64,000 nt of DNA from Rhodovulum bhavnagarense (GTDB taxonomy: Bacteria > Pseudomonadota > Alphaproteobacteria > Rhodobacterales > Rhodobacteraceae), in contig NZ_SLXU01000008.1 in assembly GCF_004343505.1 (NCBI RefSeq), positions 1-64,000 of the forward strand, written 5' to 3'. Made by a program: the position numbers and the translations under genes. Positions within the stretch are counted from its first letter, which is position 1. Each line of letters begins with the position of its first letter. Of this stretch, positions 35,464 through 44,776 are shown one piece after another. The notes beneath the pieces were generated by a model. That model saw only the letters and a list, made by a program, of their open reading frames with translations, was not told where the DNA came from and searched no databases.

Positions 35464-37089
35464 ATGAAAAAGACACTTCTGACAAGCGTTCTGGCGCTGG
35501 GCACGGCCTTCGGCCCGGCGCTTGCCCAGGATTTCACCGAGGCCAAGCAGGGCGGGTCGATGATCGTCACCTACAAGGATGACGTGTCCACGCTGGACCC
35601 GGCCATCGGCTATGACTGGCAGAACTGGTCGATGATCAAGTCGCTGTTCGACGGTCTGATGGACTACGAACCCGGCACCACGGTTCTGAAAAAGGATCTC
35701 GCCGAGGATTACACGATTTCCGAGGACGGTACGGTCTTTACCTTCAAGCTGCGCGAGGGGGTCAAGTTCCACAACGGCCGCGAGATGACGGCCGAGGACG
35801 TGAAGTATTCGCTCGACCGCGTGACCAACCCCGAAACCCAAAGCCCGGGCGCCGGGTTCTTCGGTTCGATCGAGGGCTATGACGCCATGGCCGCGGGCGA
35901 GGCCGACGGCCTCTCGGGCGTGACCGTGATCGACCCCTACACCGTCGAGATCAAGCTGTCGCGCCCCGACGCCACCTTCCTGCACGTCATGGCGATCAAC
36001 TTCTCGTCCATCGTGCCGAAAGAGGTGGTCGAGGAGTTCGGCCCCGATTTCGGCAAGAACCCGGTCGGCACCGGGGCCTTCTACCTTGCGGACTGGACGC
36101 TGGGCCAGTCCCTGACCTTTGCACGCAACACCGAGTACTGGAACGAGGGTCTGCCCAAGCTGGACCAGATCACCTTTGAAATCGGACTGGAACCCATAGT
36201 GGCGCTCTTGCGTCTGCAACAGGGTCAGGCCGACATTCCCGGCGATGGCATCCCGCCCGCGAAATTCCTCGAGGTCACTCAAGACCCGGCCTTCAAGGAT
36301 TTCGTGATCGAGGGCGGACAGTTGCACACCGGTTATATCACCATGAACGTCAACATGGCGCCCTTTGACAACGTCAAGGTGCGCCAGGCGGTGAACATGG
36401 CGATCAACAAGGATCGCGCCGTGCGCATCATCAACGGCCGCGCGGTGCCCGCCAACCAGCCGCTGCCGCCCACGATGCCGGGCTATGCGCCTGACTACGA
36501 GGGCTATCCCTACGACCCCGAGGCGGCCAAGGCCCTGCTGGCCGAGGCAGGTTTCCCCGATGGGTTCGAGACCGAGCTTTACGTCTACAACACCGATCCG
36601 AACCCGCGGCTGGCGCAAAGCTTTCAGCAGGACTTGGCGGCCATCGGCATCAAGGCGGAAATCCGGTCGCTGGCCCAGGCCAACGTGATCGCGGCGGGTG
36701 GCGAACCGGACCAGGCGCCGATGATCTGGTCGGGCGGCATGGCATGGATCGCCGACTTCCCCGATCCGTCCAACTTCTACGGGCCGATCCTGGGCTGCGA
36801 CGGCGCGGTGCAGGGTGGCTGGAACTGGTCGTGGTACTGCAACGAGGAACTGGATGCCGCCGCCGACGCAGCCGACGCCATGACCGACCCGGCCATGGCC
36901 AGCGAACGCGAGGCCGCCTGGCGTGACATCTACCTCAAGATCATGGAGGATGCGCCCTGGGTGCCGGTCTTCAACGAGCAGCGCTTCACCATGCGCTCGG
37001 CCAAGCTGGGCGGCCCGGACTCGATCTTCGTCGATCCGGTGCATGTGCCGGTCAACTACGACTTCGTGTATTCGACCGATGTGCAATAA
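35464..37089 (+). CDS. ABC solute-binding protein, family 5
   Basis: A 541-residue extracytoplasmic binding protein of the SBP_bac_5 family (peptide, nickel, or other small solutes). Signal peptide MKKTLLTSVLALGTAFGPALA, cleavage before QDF. Family marks: YKDDVSTLDPAIGYDWQ, FKLREGVKFHNGREMTAEDV with YSLDRV, and the repeated aromatic residues of the binding cleft. GGAGAGGGAAAGACC precedes the ATG. The operon context (amide sensor, amidases) suggests the cargo is an amide or amide-containing compound, not a normal peptide; this is inference. Confidence 0.92.
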   Translation: MKKTLLTSVLALGTAFGPALAQDFTEAKQGGSMIVTYKDDVSTLDPAIGYDWQNWSMIKSLFDGLMDYEPGTTVLKKDLAEDYTISEDGTVFTFKLREGVKFHNGREMTAEDVKYSLDRVTNPETQSPGAGFFGSIEGYDAMAAGEADGLSGVTVIDPYTVEIKLSRPDATFLHVMAINFSSIVPKEVVEEFGPDFGKNPVGTGAFYLADWTLGQSLTFARNTEYWNEGLPKLDQITFEIGLEPIVALLRLQQGQADIPGDGIPPAKFLEVTQDPAFKDFVIEGGQLHTGYITMNVNMAPFDNVKVRQAVNMAINKDRAVRIINGRAVPANQPLPPTMPGYAPDYEGYPYDPEAAKALLAEAGFPDGFETELYVYNTDPNPRLAQSFQQDLAAIGIKAEIRSLAQANVIAAGGEPDQAPMIWSGGMAWIADFPDPSNFYGPILGCDGAVQGGWNWSWYCNEELDAAADAADAMTDPAMASEREAAWRDIYLKIMEDAPWVPVFNEQRFTMRSAKLGGPDSIFVDPVHVPVNYDFVYSTDVQ

Positions 37090-38019
37090 CTGCGACTACA
37101 CCATCCACGGTCGCAACCATCATTGCGGGTGGGATCGTTCGATCCCGCCTGCGGCGACCATCGCGCCGGGCGAAAGCGTGCATTTCGAATGCCTCGACAG
37201 CTCGGGCGGGCAATTGTCCAGGGACAGCACGACGGCCGACCTGGCCACACTGTCTTTCGACAAGATCAACCCGGTCACCGGTCCCGTCTTCGTCGACGGG
37301 GCCGAACCCGGCGACATCCTGAAGGTGCAGATCGACGGGTTCACCCCGTCGGGCTGGGGCTGGACCGCCAACATCCCGGGCTTCGGCCTGCTGGCCGACC
37401 AGTTCGAGGATGCGGCGCTCAATGTCTGGAACTACGACCCCGATACGCTGGCGCCCGCGCTTTACTGCGGGATCGCACGTGTGCCTTTGAAACCCTTCGC
37501 GGGCACCGTCGGGCTGGCCCCGGCCGAGCCGGGGGCGCATTCCGTGATCCCGCCCCGGCGCATGGGGGGGAACATGGATATCCGCGATCTGGCCGCCGGC
37601 AGCACGCTGTATCTGCCGGTCGAGGTGGCCGGCGCGCTGTTCTCCATCGGGGACACGCACGCCGCGCAGGGCGATGGCGAGGTCTGCGGCACCGCCATCG
37701 AAAGCCCGATGAACGTGTCGCTGACCATCGACCTGATCAAGAACCAGCCGCTGAAATTCCCCCGCTTCACCACGCCGGGGCCGGTGACGCGGCACCTGGA
37801 TTCCAAGGGCTACGAGGTGACCACGGGGATCGGGCCGGACCTGATGACCGGGGCGCGTGACGCGCTGTCGGGCATGATCGACCTGCTGTGTGCCACCCAG
37901 AAACTCAGCGCGGTCGAGGCCTACATGCTGTGTTCGGTCTGTGGCGATCTTCGGATTTCCGAGATCGTGGATCAGCCCAACTGGGTGGTCTCGTTCTACA
38001 TGCCGCGGGTCGTGTTCGA

Positions 38020-38023
<4 letters not shown>
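37079..38023 (+). CDS. Acetamidase/formamidase family protein
   Basis: A 314-residue FmdA/AmdA-type amidase. Seen: MCNNCDYTIHGRNHHCGWD start, ESVHFECLDSSGGQ, INPVTGPVFVDGAEPGDILKV, IPPRRMGGNMDIRD, GDTHAAQGDGEVCGTAIE, all strong family patterns including the GD(T/C)HAxQGDGE metal-binding site. Such enzymes hydrolyse formamide or acetamide to ammonia and the acid. The ATG at 37079 overlaps the end of the binding-protein gene by 11 bases; the frame is open further upstream but is only a shadow there. Its stop overlaps the ATPase start. The substrate is probably imported by the transporter beside it. Confidence 0.9.
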
Positions 38024-39813
<1,790 letters not shown>

Positions 39814-39832
39814 GAAAAGACCGGAGAGAACG

Positions 39833-40504
39833 ATGAGCTGGAAAACCGCCTACCGATCCTTCTACTACGAAACCGCGCCCGAGCCCGAGGATATCGTGCT
39901 GCCGCCCGACGAAACGGCGCTGTTGGTGATCGACATCCAGAACACCTACCTGGAGCCCAAGGACTCGCCCGAGGAAAACACCCGCTGGCAGCCCTTCTTC
40001 GACCGGATGAACGACATCGTCATTCCCAACACGCGCGCCTTGCAGGACTGGGCGCGGGGCAAGGGGATCGAGGTCATCCACGCCCGCATCGCCTGCCTGA
40101 AAGAGGATGGCCGCGACCGCTCGCTCAGCCAGAAGAAGCCGGGGTTCAACTATCTGCTGTTGCCCAAGGACCGCGAGGACAGCCAGATCGTGTCGGCGGT
40201 GGCACCGGAGGCCGACGAGATCGTCGTGACCAAGACGACCGACAGCGCGCTGACCGGCACCAATCTGCGGATGATCCTGCACAACATGGGGATCAAGAAC
40301 GTGATCGTGGCGGGCATCTTCACCGACCAGTGCATCTCGTCCAGCGTGCGCAGCCTGGCCGATGAAAGCTTCAACGTCGTCCTCGTGGAGGATTGCTGTG
40401 CCGCGGCGACGGACGCGCTGCACCGCCACGAGCTGGAGGTGATCAACATGATCTACTGCCATGTCGCCAGCAGCGCCGAAGTGAAAGGTTTTGCCGCGGG
40501 CTAA
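39833..40504 (+). CDS. Isochorismatase-family amidohydrolase
   Basis: A 223-residue cysteine hydrolase. The catalytic triad pattern of the family is visible: D in LLVIDIQNTY, K in IVVTKTTDSALTGT, and C in FTDQCISSSVRSLAD, followed by VLVEDCCAAATDALH. Members hydrolyse biuret, N-carbamoyl compounds, nicotinamide or similar. CGGAGAGAACG precedes the ATG, 19 bases after the ATPase stop. As last gene of an amide-sensing import operon it probably acts on the imported compound before or after the acetamidase; biuret- or carbamoyl-type substrates are plausible but unproven. Confidence 0.87.
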   Translation: MSWKTAYRSFYYETAPEPEDIVLPPDETALLVIDIQNTYLEPKDSPEENTRWQPFFDRMNDIVIPNTRALQDWARGKGIEVIHARIACLKEDGRDRSLSQKKPGFNYLLLPKDREDSQIVSAVAPEADEIVVTKTTDSALTGTNLRMILHNMGIKNVIVAGIFTDQCISSSVRSLADESFNVVLVEDCCAAATDALHRHELEVINMIYCHVASSAEVKGFAAG

Positions 40505-40633
40505 GGCAAGACCGCTTTTGGCGCATCCCGGGTGACCTGCGCGGCAGGCTGACTGCCGCTTGGCGCCGGCAAGGGCTATCCCGGCCTTGGCGACAGGTGG
40601 CGCATGGGCATCGCACAGGTTTCGGGAATGAAA

Positions 40634-40669
40634 AAGCCCTCTGGGTTATCAACCTAGAGGGCTTGTTTT
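40634..40669. terminator. Strong bidirectional terminator hairpin
   Basis: A 14-base-pair stem (AAGCCCTCTGGGTT/AACCTAGAGGGCTT, one G-U pair) with an ATC loop, T-run GTTTT on the plus side and AAAAA on the other side, so it can work in both directions. It ends the amide operon and in the ancestral arrangement probably also ended a tRNA-Asn gene reading from the right. Confidence 0.85.
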
Positions 40670-40683
40670 GGCTCCGGCGGTAG
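40667..40683 (-). repeat. 3' tail of a tRNA-Asn gene, probable attachment-site scar
   Basis: Read on the minus strand, this 17-base stretch is CCCTACCGCCGGAGCCA: T-arm 3' strand, acceptor strand, discriminator G and CCA. It equals, as far as I remember, the end of the alphaproteobacterial tRNA-Asn (acceptor TCCGGCG, discriminator G). Immediately to the right the match stops; the rest of the tRNA is absent in the window. A terminator lies exactly where a tRNA terminator would be. This is what remains at one end of an element inserted in a tRNA 3' end. Confidence 0.5.
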
Positions 40684-40866
40684 GGCTGGCGGGACCAAAC
40701 CTAACGTGGTCCGACCGGCCTCAAACACCTTTATATCAACGCTTTGCGCGACATGCGCTTCAACCCGGCTGCCCGGCGTGTGTGCCGGACGTGGTGTATT
40801 TGTGTGCTGAGCGTGCCTCATTCGACGTTCGAATGCAATCGGTCCTTTGCGAGGCATTCGGGTAGG

Positions 40867-41754
40867 TTATTGTTCCGGCGCTCGTTGGCAGTCTACTAGT
40901 AACAAACGCTTAACTTTTCCGCTGGCAGAGCTTACGCGTCTAACCCTCATGTCTAACTTGTTTCGGGTGCCAGTATTGCTTCCGTGAAGTGACCAAGTAA
41001 GAAGCGGAAGATTCCCGATTGAGAAATCTCCGTCTGGACGAATGGGAATGACGCGGTTGAATTGGTCGACAAAGACACGCGCATTTCGCGACAGTGAATT
41101 GTAGCGGGTAACGTTACCTCGCACTACCTCTAGGCCAATGGATTCTTCTTGGGTGTTCACCCAATCCTTGGTTTCCAAGTTGAACGTGACTAGCTCGGTT
41201 CGCGGGGTCCCAATGGACATTGAAGTTATGGTCCCTTCGTCACCAATGGGTCTATGAGCGTCTTGCAGGCTTCCTTCCAAAATTTCCGAAAGTTCATCAA
41301 AATCCACGGGAGGTTTCTTGAGCGGAGGCGGCTCTTTTCGCTGATAGAGTTTCTTGAGACTCGCTGTTTCAGGTTCCGCGTCGAGACAGCCTGTGGCTCG
41401 TTTGAACGCAGTCTTGATGAAATCGTAGAACATAGGCGCGCCTATGGCTACCGCAGCTGTCGACGTGGCCGGGTAGGTTTCCATCAATACAATCAGTTCA
41501 AATAGGAAGCTGCCTTGACGGGCAGGTTTTATGTGGATTGATGCGCCTTTCATCGCGGGTGCGCGCGTTGTTACCTCTCCCGTCATGTATGCATGTGTGG
41601 CAAGGTGCAGCGCACGGGTAATGCCATCAATCGAAGTGGCTCCATCATAGCCCGGAAGGACGTTTTCGTCAGCCAAACCACCCGTGTATCGAATCTTAAT
41701 TCGATGTTCTGATAAAGCGACCATTGGTTTATCAATTCTCTGAGGTTTCTCCAA
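40867..41754 (-). CDS. Unrecognised protein, 295 residues
   Basis: A soluble 295-residue protein not assigned to a known family. Seen: an N-terminal strand-rich part (HRIKIRYTGGL), a helix with GITRALHLATHAYMTGEV, GASIHIKPARQGSFLFELIVLME, a hydrophobic segment TSTAAVAIGAPMFYDFIKTAF (one possible membrane-associated helix), a polar linker with KEPPPLKKPP, and a C-terminal beta-rich domain with LEVVRGNVTRYNSLSRNARV. It is less GC-rich than flanking genes and lies alone between the tRNA scar and the resolvase, so it is probably foreign cargo. Coding status is supported by length and uniform codon use. Confidence 0.65.
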   Translation of the reverse strand: MEKPQRIDKPMVALSEHRIKIRYTGGLADENVLPGYDGATSIDGITRALHLATHAYMTGEVTTRAPAMKGASIHIKPARQGSFLFELIVLMETYPATSTAAVAIGAPMFYDFIKTAFKRATGCLDAEPETASLKKLYQRKEPPPLKKPPVDFDELSEILEGSLQDAHRPIGDEGTITSMSIGTPRTELVTFNLETKDWVNTQEESIGLEVVRGNVTRYNSLSRNARVFVDQFNRVIPIRPDGDFSIGNLPLLTWSLHGSNTGTRNKLDMRVRRVSSASGKVKRLLLVDCQRAPEQ

Positions 41755-42121
41755 AAAGATGTATTGTCCTATAAACGGCTAAGCGAAAAGAGCAGAAAAA
41801 TCTGAAAGCGCGAACTCGACGGTTGATGTTCCGCGCATCCCCCCGTGGGGGGGGCGTTCTCGATGTAGCTGGCCGGGCATGTCGCCCATGCAACGCGCCC
41901 CGGCCTCTGAGGCCCACCCACCAGCCCCGGCAACTCCCGCGCGACACTCGCACCGGACCACCTTCGCGCCCCCTTCGCTGTCTCACAGGGCTTGCCCTAG
42001 TGAGTCGTCTCTGGCTGCCCGGAAATCTGTCCCAATGGAATAGCCTTGACATTCTGAGACAGCGCAGCCTATCACGTTTTAGACCTTGTGAGACACATTC
42101 CGAGAGGCAGGAGGCGAGACG
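41755..42121. repeat. Candidate res site of the resolvase
   Basis: No gene is seen here. The heptamer TGTCTCA or its complement TGAGACA occurs at 41979-41985, 42055-42061 and 42089-42095, with a near copy TGTCCCA at 42029-42035. Repeated inverted heptamers within 120 bases directly upstream of a serine resolvase gene are typical for resolvase binding sites. AGGCAGGAGGCGAGACG (42105-42121) holds the ribosome binding site of the resolvase. Confidence 0.45.
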
Positions 42122-42688
42122 ATGCTTGTGGGATATGCGCGCACCTCGACGCTGGACCAGACAGCGGGCCTAGAGGGGCAGGAGCGGGACTTGAGGGCTG
42201 CCGGGTGCGAACGGCTGTTCGTGGAACAGGTCTCATCGGTGGACGTGAAAGAGCGGGCGAGGTTGGCCGAGGCGCTGGCCTATGTCCGCGAGGGCGACAC
42301 GCTGGTTGTCACCAAGCTGGACCGGCTGGCCCGGTCGGTGGCCCACCTTCTGAACATCCTCGACACCCTGACCGAACGCGGCGCTGCGCTGCGGGTGCTG
42401 GACCTGAACCTGGACACCGGGACACCCACGGGGCGGCTGCTTCTCACCGTCCTTGGCGGCATCGCTCAGTTTGAGCGGGAGATCATGCTAGAGCGCCAGA
42501 GGGAAGGCATCGCCAAGGCCAAGGCCGCCGGGAAATACAAGGGCCGCAAGCCCACGGCACGGGCGAAGGCGGATGAGGTCTTGAAGCTGCACCGGGAGGG
42601 CGTGGGCGGGACCGAGATCGCGCGCCGCGTGGGCATCGGCAGGGCGAGCGTCTACCGGATACTCAACGAGGCCGATGGGGTGGCCTGA
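42122..42688 (+). CDS. Serine recombinase (Tn3-type resolvase/invertase)
   Basis: A 188-residue small serine recombinase. Catalytic serine S9 in GYARTSTLDQ; the arginine-rich active site in KLDRLARSVAHLLN; the E-helix GGIAQFEREIMLERQREG; C-terminal helix-turn-helix GVGGTEIARRVGIGRASVYR. Length is typical of Tn3 resolvases. It resolves cointegrates or inverts a segment between res sites; candidate sites lie directly upstream. No Tn3-type transposase (tnpA) is in the neighbourhood, therefore it is probably a leftover of a larger transposon or plasmid. Confidence 0.93.
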   Translation: MLVGYARTSTLDQTAGLEGQERDLRAAGCERLFVEQVSSVDVKERARLAEALAYVREGDTLVVTKLDRLARSVAHLLNILDTLTERGAALRVLDLNLDTGTPTGRLLLTVLGGIAQFEREIMLERQREGIAKAKAAGKYKGRKPTARAKADEVLKLHREGVGGTEIARRVGIGRASVYRILNEADGVA

Positions 42689-42704
42689 GCGGTAGCGGCT
42701 GAGC

Positions 42705-42878
42705 GGTAGCGGCTGACCTCCCTGACACACCCTGATCTTTTCTCAGGGACGCACTCCTCGCTCAAGGCGGCTCTGCGGGGCCGTGGGGAGTGGTAGGGAG
42801 CTTGTTGGGTAGCGGCTGACCTCCCTGACACACCCTGATCTTTTCTCAGGGACGCGCTCCTCGCTCAAGGCGGCTCTG
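42705..42878. repeat. Two 71-base direct repeats, 103-base period
   Basis: Bases 42705-42775 and 42808-42878 are identical but for one base (A/G in the GCACTCC/GCGCTCC segment). Each copy starts GGTAGCGGCTGACC and contains an internal hairpin CCCTGA...TCAGGG. The first copy is preceded by a partial copy of the start (GGTAGCGGCTGA at 42691-42702). They lie directly behind the resolvase stop. They do not code. Possible roles are recombination arms, an iteron-like origin, or a duplication at an insertion edge. Confidence 0.85.
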
Positions 42879-42922
42879 GCCACCTGGTCTCAGGTCACGA
42901 CCGCGATGGCCGATCGTTCCTG

Positions 42923-43144
42923 GTGCCTGAAACGGTGACGAATTCGAAGGGGGCGGTTCGGCACTATTTCACCCAAGCCGAAGTCGACCGGTTCCGGGCC
43001 ACCTACGTGACCCTGGGCGAGCTCGTGGCCAGCCGAGGTCAATCCGCGAAGGCGATCCGGAAGGCCTTCGGTGAAGCCGGGATCGAACCCATCCTCCCGC
43101 GTCCGAAACTCGACGCCTATGTCTATCGACGATCGGATATCTGA
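42923..43144 (+). pseudogene. Small or 5'-truncated gene, unknown
   Basis: A 73-residue frame with a possible GTG start at 42923. Protein-like reading continues upstream in the same frame to the end of the second 71-base repeat, including GHDRDGRSFLVPE, without a start codon, which suggests that the 5' part has been lost. The visible part (HYFTQAEVDRFRATYVTLGELVASRG...AIRKAFGEAGIEPI) is a helix-rich segment such as a DNA-binding end of a larger protein. No family was assigned. A terminator follows at 43174. Confidence 0.5.
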
Positions 43145-43784
43145 CCTGCGTTTCCAACACGATTTTTCCCTTTAAGGCCGCTCTTTCGGGCGGCCTTTTT
43201 TCGTGCCGTCTCCGGAGTTCTGGCGCAGGCATCCGCGAATGGGTGATAATGCCTTGGTTGGAATGGGCGATAATGCCCTGGAAAAATGGGCGAATGGGCC
43301 GCCGGATTGACTCTGGGTTGACGCAATTTCAATAACTTACGGCGGATCAATGGGCTTTAATCACCTGCCTCGACAACTGTTGTTATTGTCGAACCAGCCA
43401 TAAATTGGCCGTTTGACCGATGAAATGGCCATTCTGGCACGCAAAACATGGCCACCGCGTTCGTTTGGGCGCGGTGGCTTTGTTTCATTGGTCTCCACGC
43501 CCAGGGCTCCGCCAGGCGCGGACCAAGGCAAGCTCCGGTTCACGGGTCATCAGGCTGACCTGTATATCTATGCACTTTGTGCTGATTGCTGACCGGCGTG
43601 CGGAATGCACCGGCGCCAAGTGTAAACCGCGCCGCGGCGGAAAACATGTTCAAGGATCGTCATCGGGGCCACCTCAATATCGAGGCAGGTTCACCCTGTG
43701 GGACAGCCGTGTATGACACCCTGGTTCCAGCACCGGTATCGGGCTATCCGTTTCCGTTCTATACCAGTGACTTAATGTGGGATT
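43145..43784. repeat. Gene-free stretch with IS-end-like repeats
   Basis: About 640 bases without a recognised gene. Contains the terminator at 43174-43203; a tandem repeat GAATGGG(T/C)GATAATGCC at 43237-43253 and 43261-43277 (24-base period) with a partial third copy at 43285-43299; and AAATTGGCC (43403-43411) near AAATGGCC (43424-43431). Short repeats of this kind near an end are typical for IS21-family termini, and this stretch is probably the ruin of one. Nothing supports an active element. Confidence 0.35.
43174..43203 (+). terminator. Rho-independent terminator
   Basis: Stem AAGGCCGC/GCGGCCTT (8 pairs) with an 8-base loop TCTTTCGG and a following run of T. It lies 30 bases after the stop of the small gene at 42923-43144. 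Confidence 0.85.
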
Positions 43785-43859
43785 TGGCTGGGGTGGTAGG
43801 ATTCGAACCTACGGTACACGGTACCAAAAACCGCTGCCTTACCACTTGGCTACACCCCA
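43785..43859 (-). tRNA. tRNA-Gln (TTG)
   Basis: 75 bases with encoded CCA. Acceptor TGGGGTG pairs with CACCCCA, D-arm GCCAAGTGGTAAGGC, anticodon stem GCGGT/ACCGT with loop TTTTGGT, hence anticodon TTG for glutamine, T-arm GTAGG-TTCGAAT-CCTAC and discriminator G with CCA end (GCCA). All four arms fold without mismatch. It lies 82 bases downstream of kdsA in the same direction. Confidence 0.97.
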
Positions 43860-43941
43860 ACGGTGCGCGCGTAAATACGCTTAGAGCGGGCGGGCTGCAA
43901 GCCCAATCTGGCGAAAAATCGTGTCTTCTTTTTCCAGGGGA

Positions 43942-44775
43942 TCACATGCTAAGGGGGTGGCTCTTGGCCAGACGGTCGAACGCCATCAGGGTGTCGATCA
44001 ACGCCGGCATCTGCGACAGCGGGATCATGTTCGGGCCATCCGAGGGTGCGCTATCGGGGGTCTCGTGCGTTTCGATAAAGACCGCCGCGACCCCCAGCGC
44101 CACAGCCGCGCGTGCCATGACGGGGGCGAATTCGCGCTGTCCGCCGCTGGCCCCGCCCAGCCCTCCGGGCTGTTGCACCGAATGGGTGGCGTCCATCACC
44201 ACCGGATAGCCCGTGCGCGCCATGATCGGCAGGCTGCGCATGTCGGCCACAAGGGTGTTATAGCCAAAGGACGTGCCGCGCTCGGTCAGCAGGATACGGC
44301 TATTGCCGGTGGCCTCGATCTTGGCTGCCACGTTGGGCATGTCCCATGGGGCGAGGAACTGACCTTTCTTGACGTTGATCGCCGCCCCGGTCTTGCCCGC
44401 CGCGACAAGCAGGTCGGTCTGGCGGCACAGGAAGGCCGGGATTTGCAGCACATCGGCAATTGCGGCAACCGGCGCGCATTGCTCCGGTGTATGGACATCG
44501 GTCAGAACCGGAACGCCCAGCCGGTGCTTGACCTCGGCCAGGATTTTCAGGCCAGCCTCGAGGCCCACGCCCCGCCGACCCGATATAGAGGTGCGGTTGG
44601 CCTTGTCGAAACTGCCCTTGAAGATATACCCCGCACCCGCCGCGGCGCAGATACGGCGCATCTCGGTGCCGATCATCAGCGCGTGTTCGACGCTTTCCAG
44701 TTGGCAGGGACCGGCAATCACGGTCAGCGCACGGGCATTTCCGACGGTCAGCCCGCCGATGTCGATGTCTTTCAT
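43942..44775 (-). CDS. kdsA: 3-deoxy-8-phosphooctulonate synthase (Kdo-8-P synthase)
   Basis: A 277-residue aldolase of full length. Family patterns: [10 protein letters not shown] at the N-terminus, [65 protein letters not shown], and [11 protein letters not shown]. It condenses phosphoenolpyruvate with arabinose-5-phosphate to Kdo-8-phosphate, the precursor of Kdo in lipopolysaccharide and in the linker of group 2-type capsules. The ATG lies one base after the stop of the KpsE-like gene, so it is the third gene of a leftward operon kpsT-kpsE-kdsA, in agreement with a poly-Kdo-linked capsule. Confidence 0.96.
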   Translation of the reverse strand: MKDIDIGGLTVGNARALTVIAGPCQLESVEHALMIGTEMRRICAAAGAGYIFKGSFDKANRTSISGRRGVGLEAGLKILAEVKHRLGVPVLTDVHTPEQCAPVAAIADVLQIPAFLCRQTDLLVAAGKTGAAINVKKGQFLAPWDMPNVAAKIEATGNSRILLTERGTSFGYNTLVADMRSLPIMARTGYPVVMDATHSVQQPGGLGGASGGQREFAPVMARAAVALGVAAVFIETHETPDSAPSDGPNMIPLSQMPALIDTLMAFDRLAKSHPLSM

Positions 44776-44776
44776 G

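Larger units (their letters stand above)
40505..40866. other. Gene-free stretch with terminator and tRNA remnant
   Basis: Between the isochorismatase gene and the next leftward gene. It contains the operon terminator (40634-40669) and the tRNA-Asn-like tail (40667-40683), listed separately. From about 40684 the base composition becomes less GC-rich. No further gene or RNA was recognised. Confidence 0.5.

Noticed and set aside
35428-37086. A 552-residue minus-strand frame opposite the solute-binding protein
   Set aside because: Histidine/arginine/glycine-rich antisense translation with no family features, while the plus strand has a signal peptide and SBP family motifs.
42705-42878. CRISPR array at the direct repeats
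   Set aside because: Only two long copies (71 bases) with a 32-base interval, no further units and no cas genes in the window.
43785-43859. tRNA-Gln as the insertion target of the neighbouring mobile remnants
   Set aside because: The tRNA is complete and no duplicated 3' end of it was found; the tail at 40667 differs from it in the acceptor stem and fits tRNA-Asn better.
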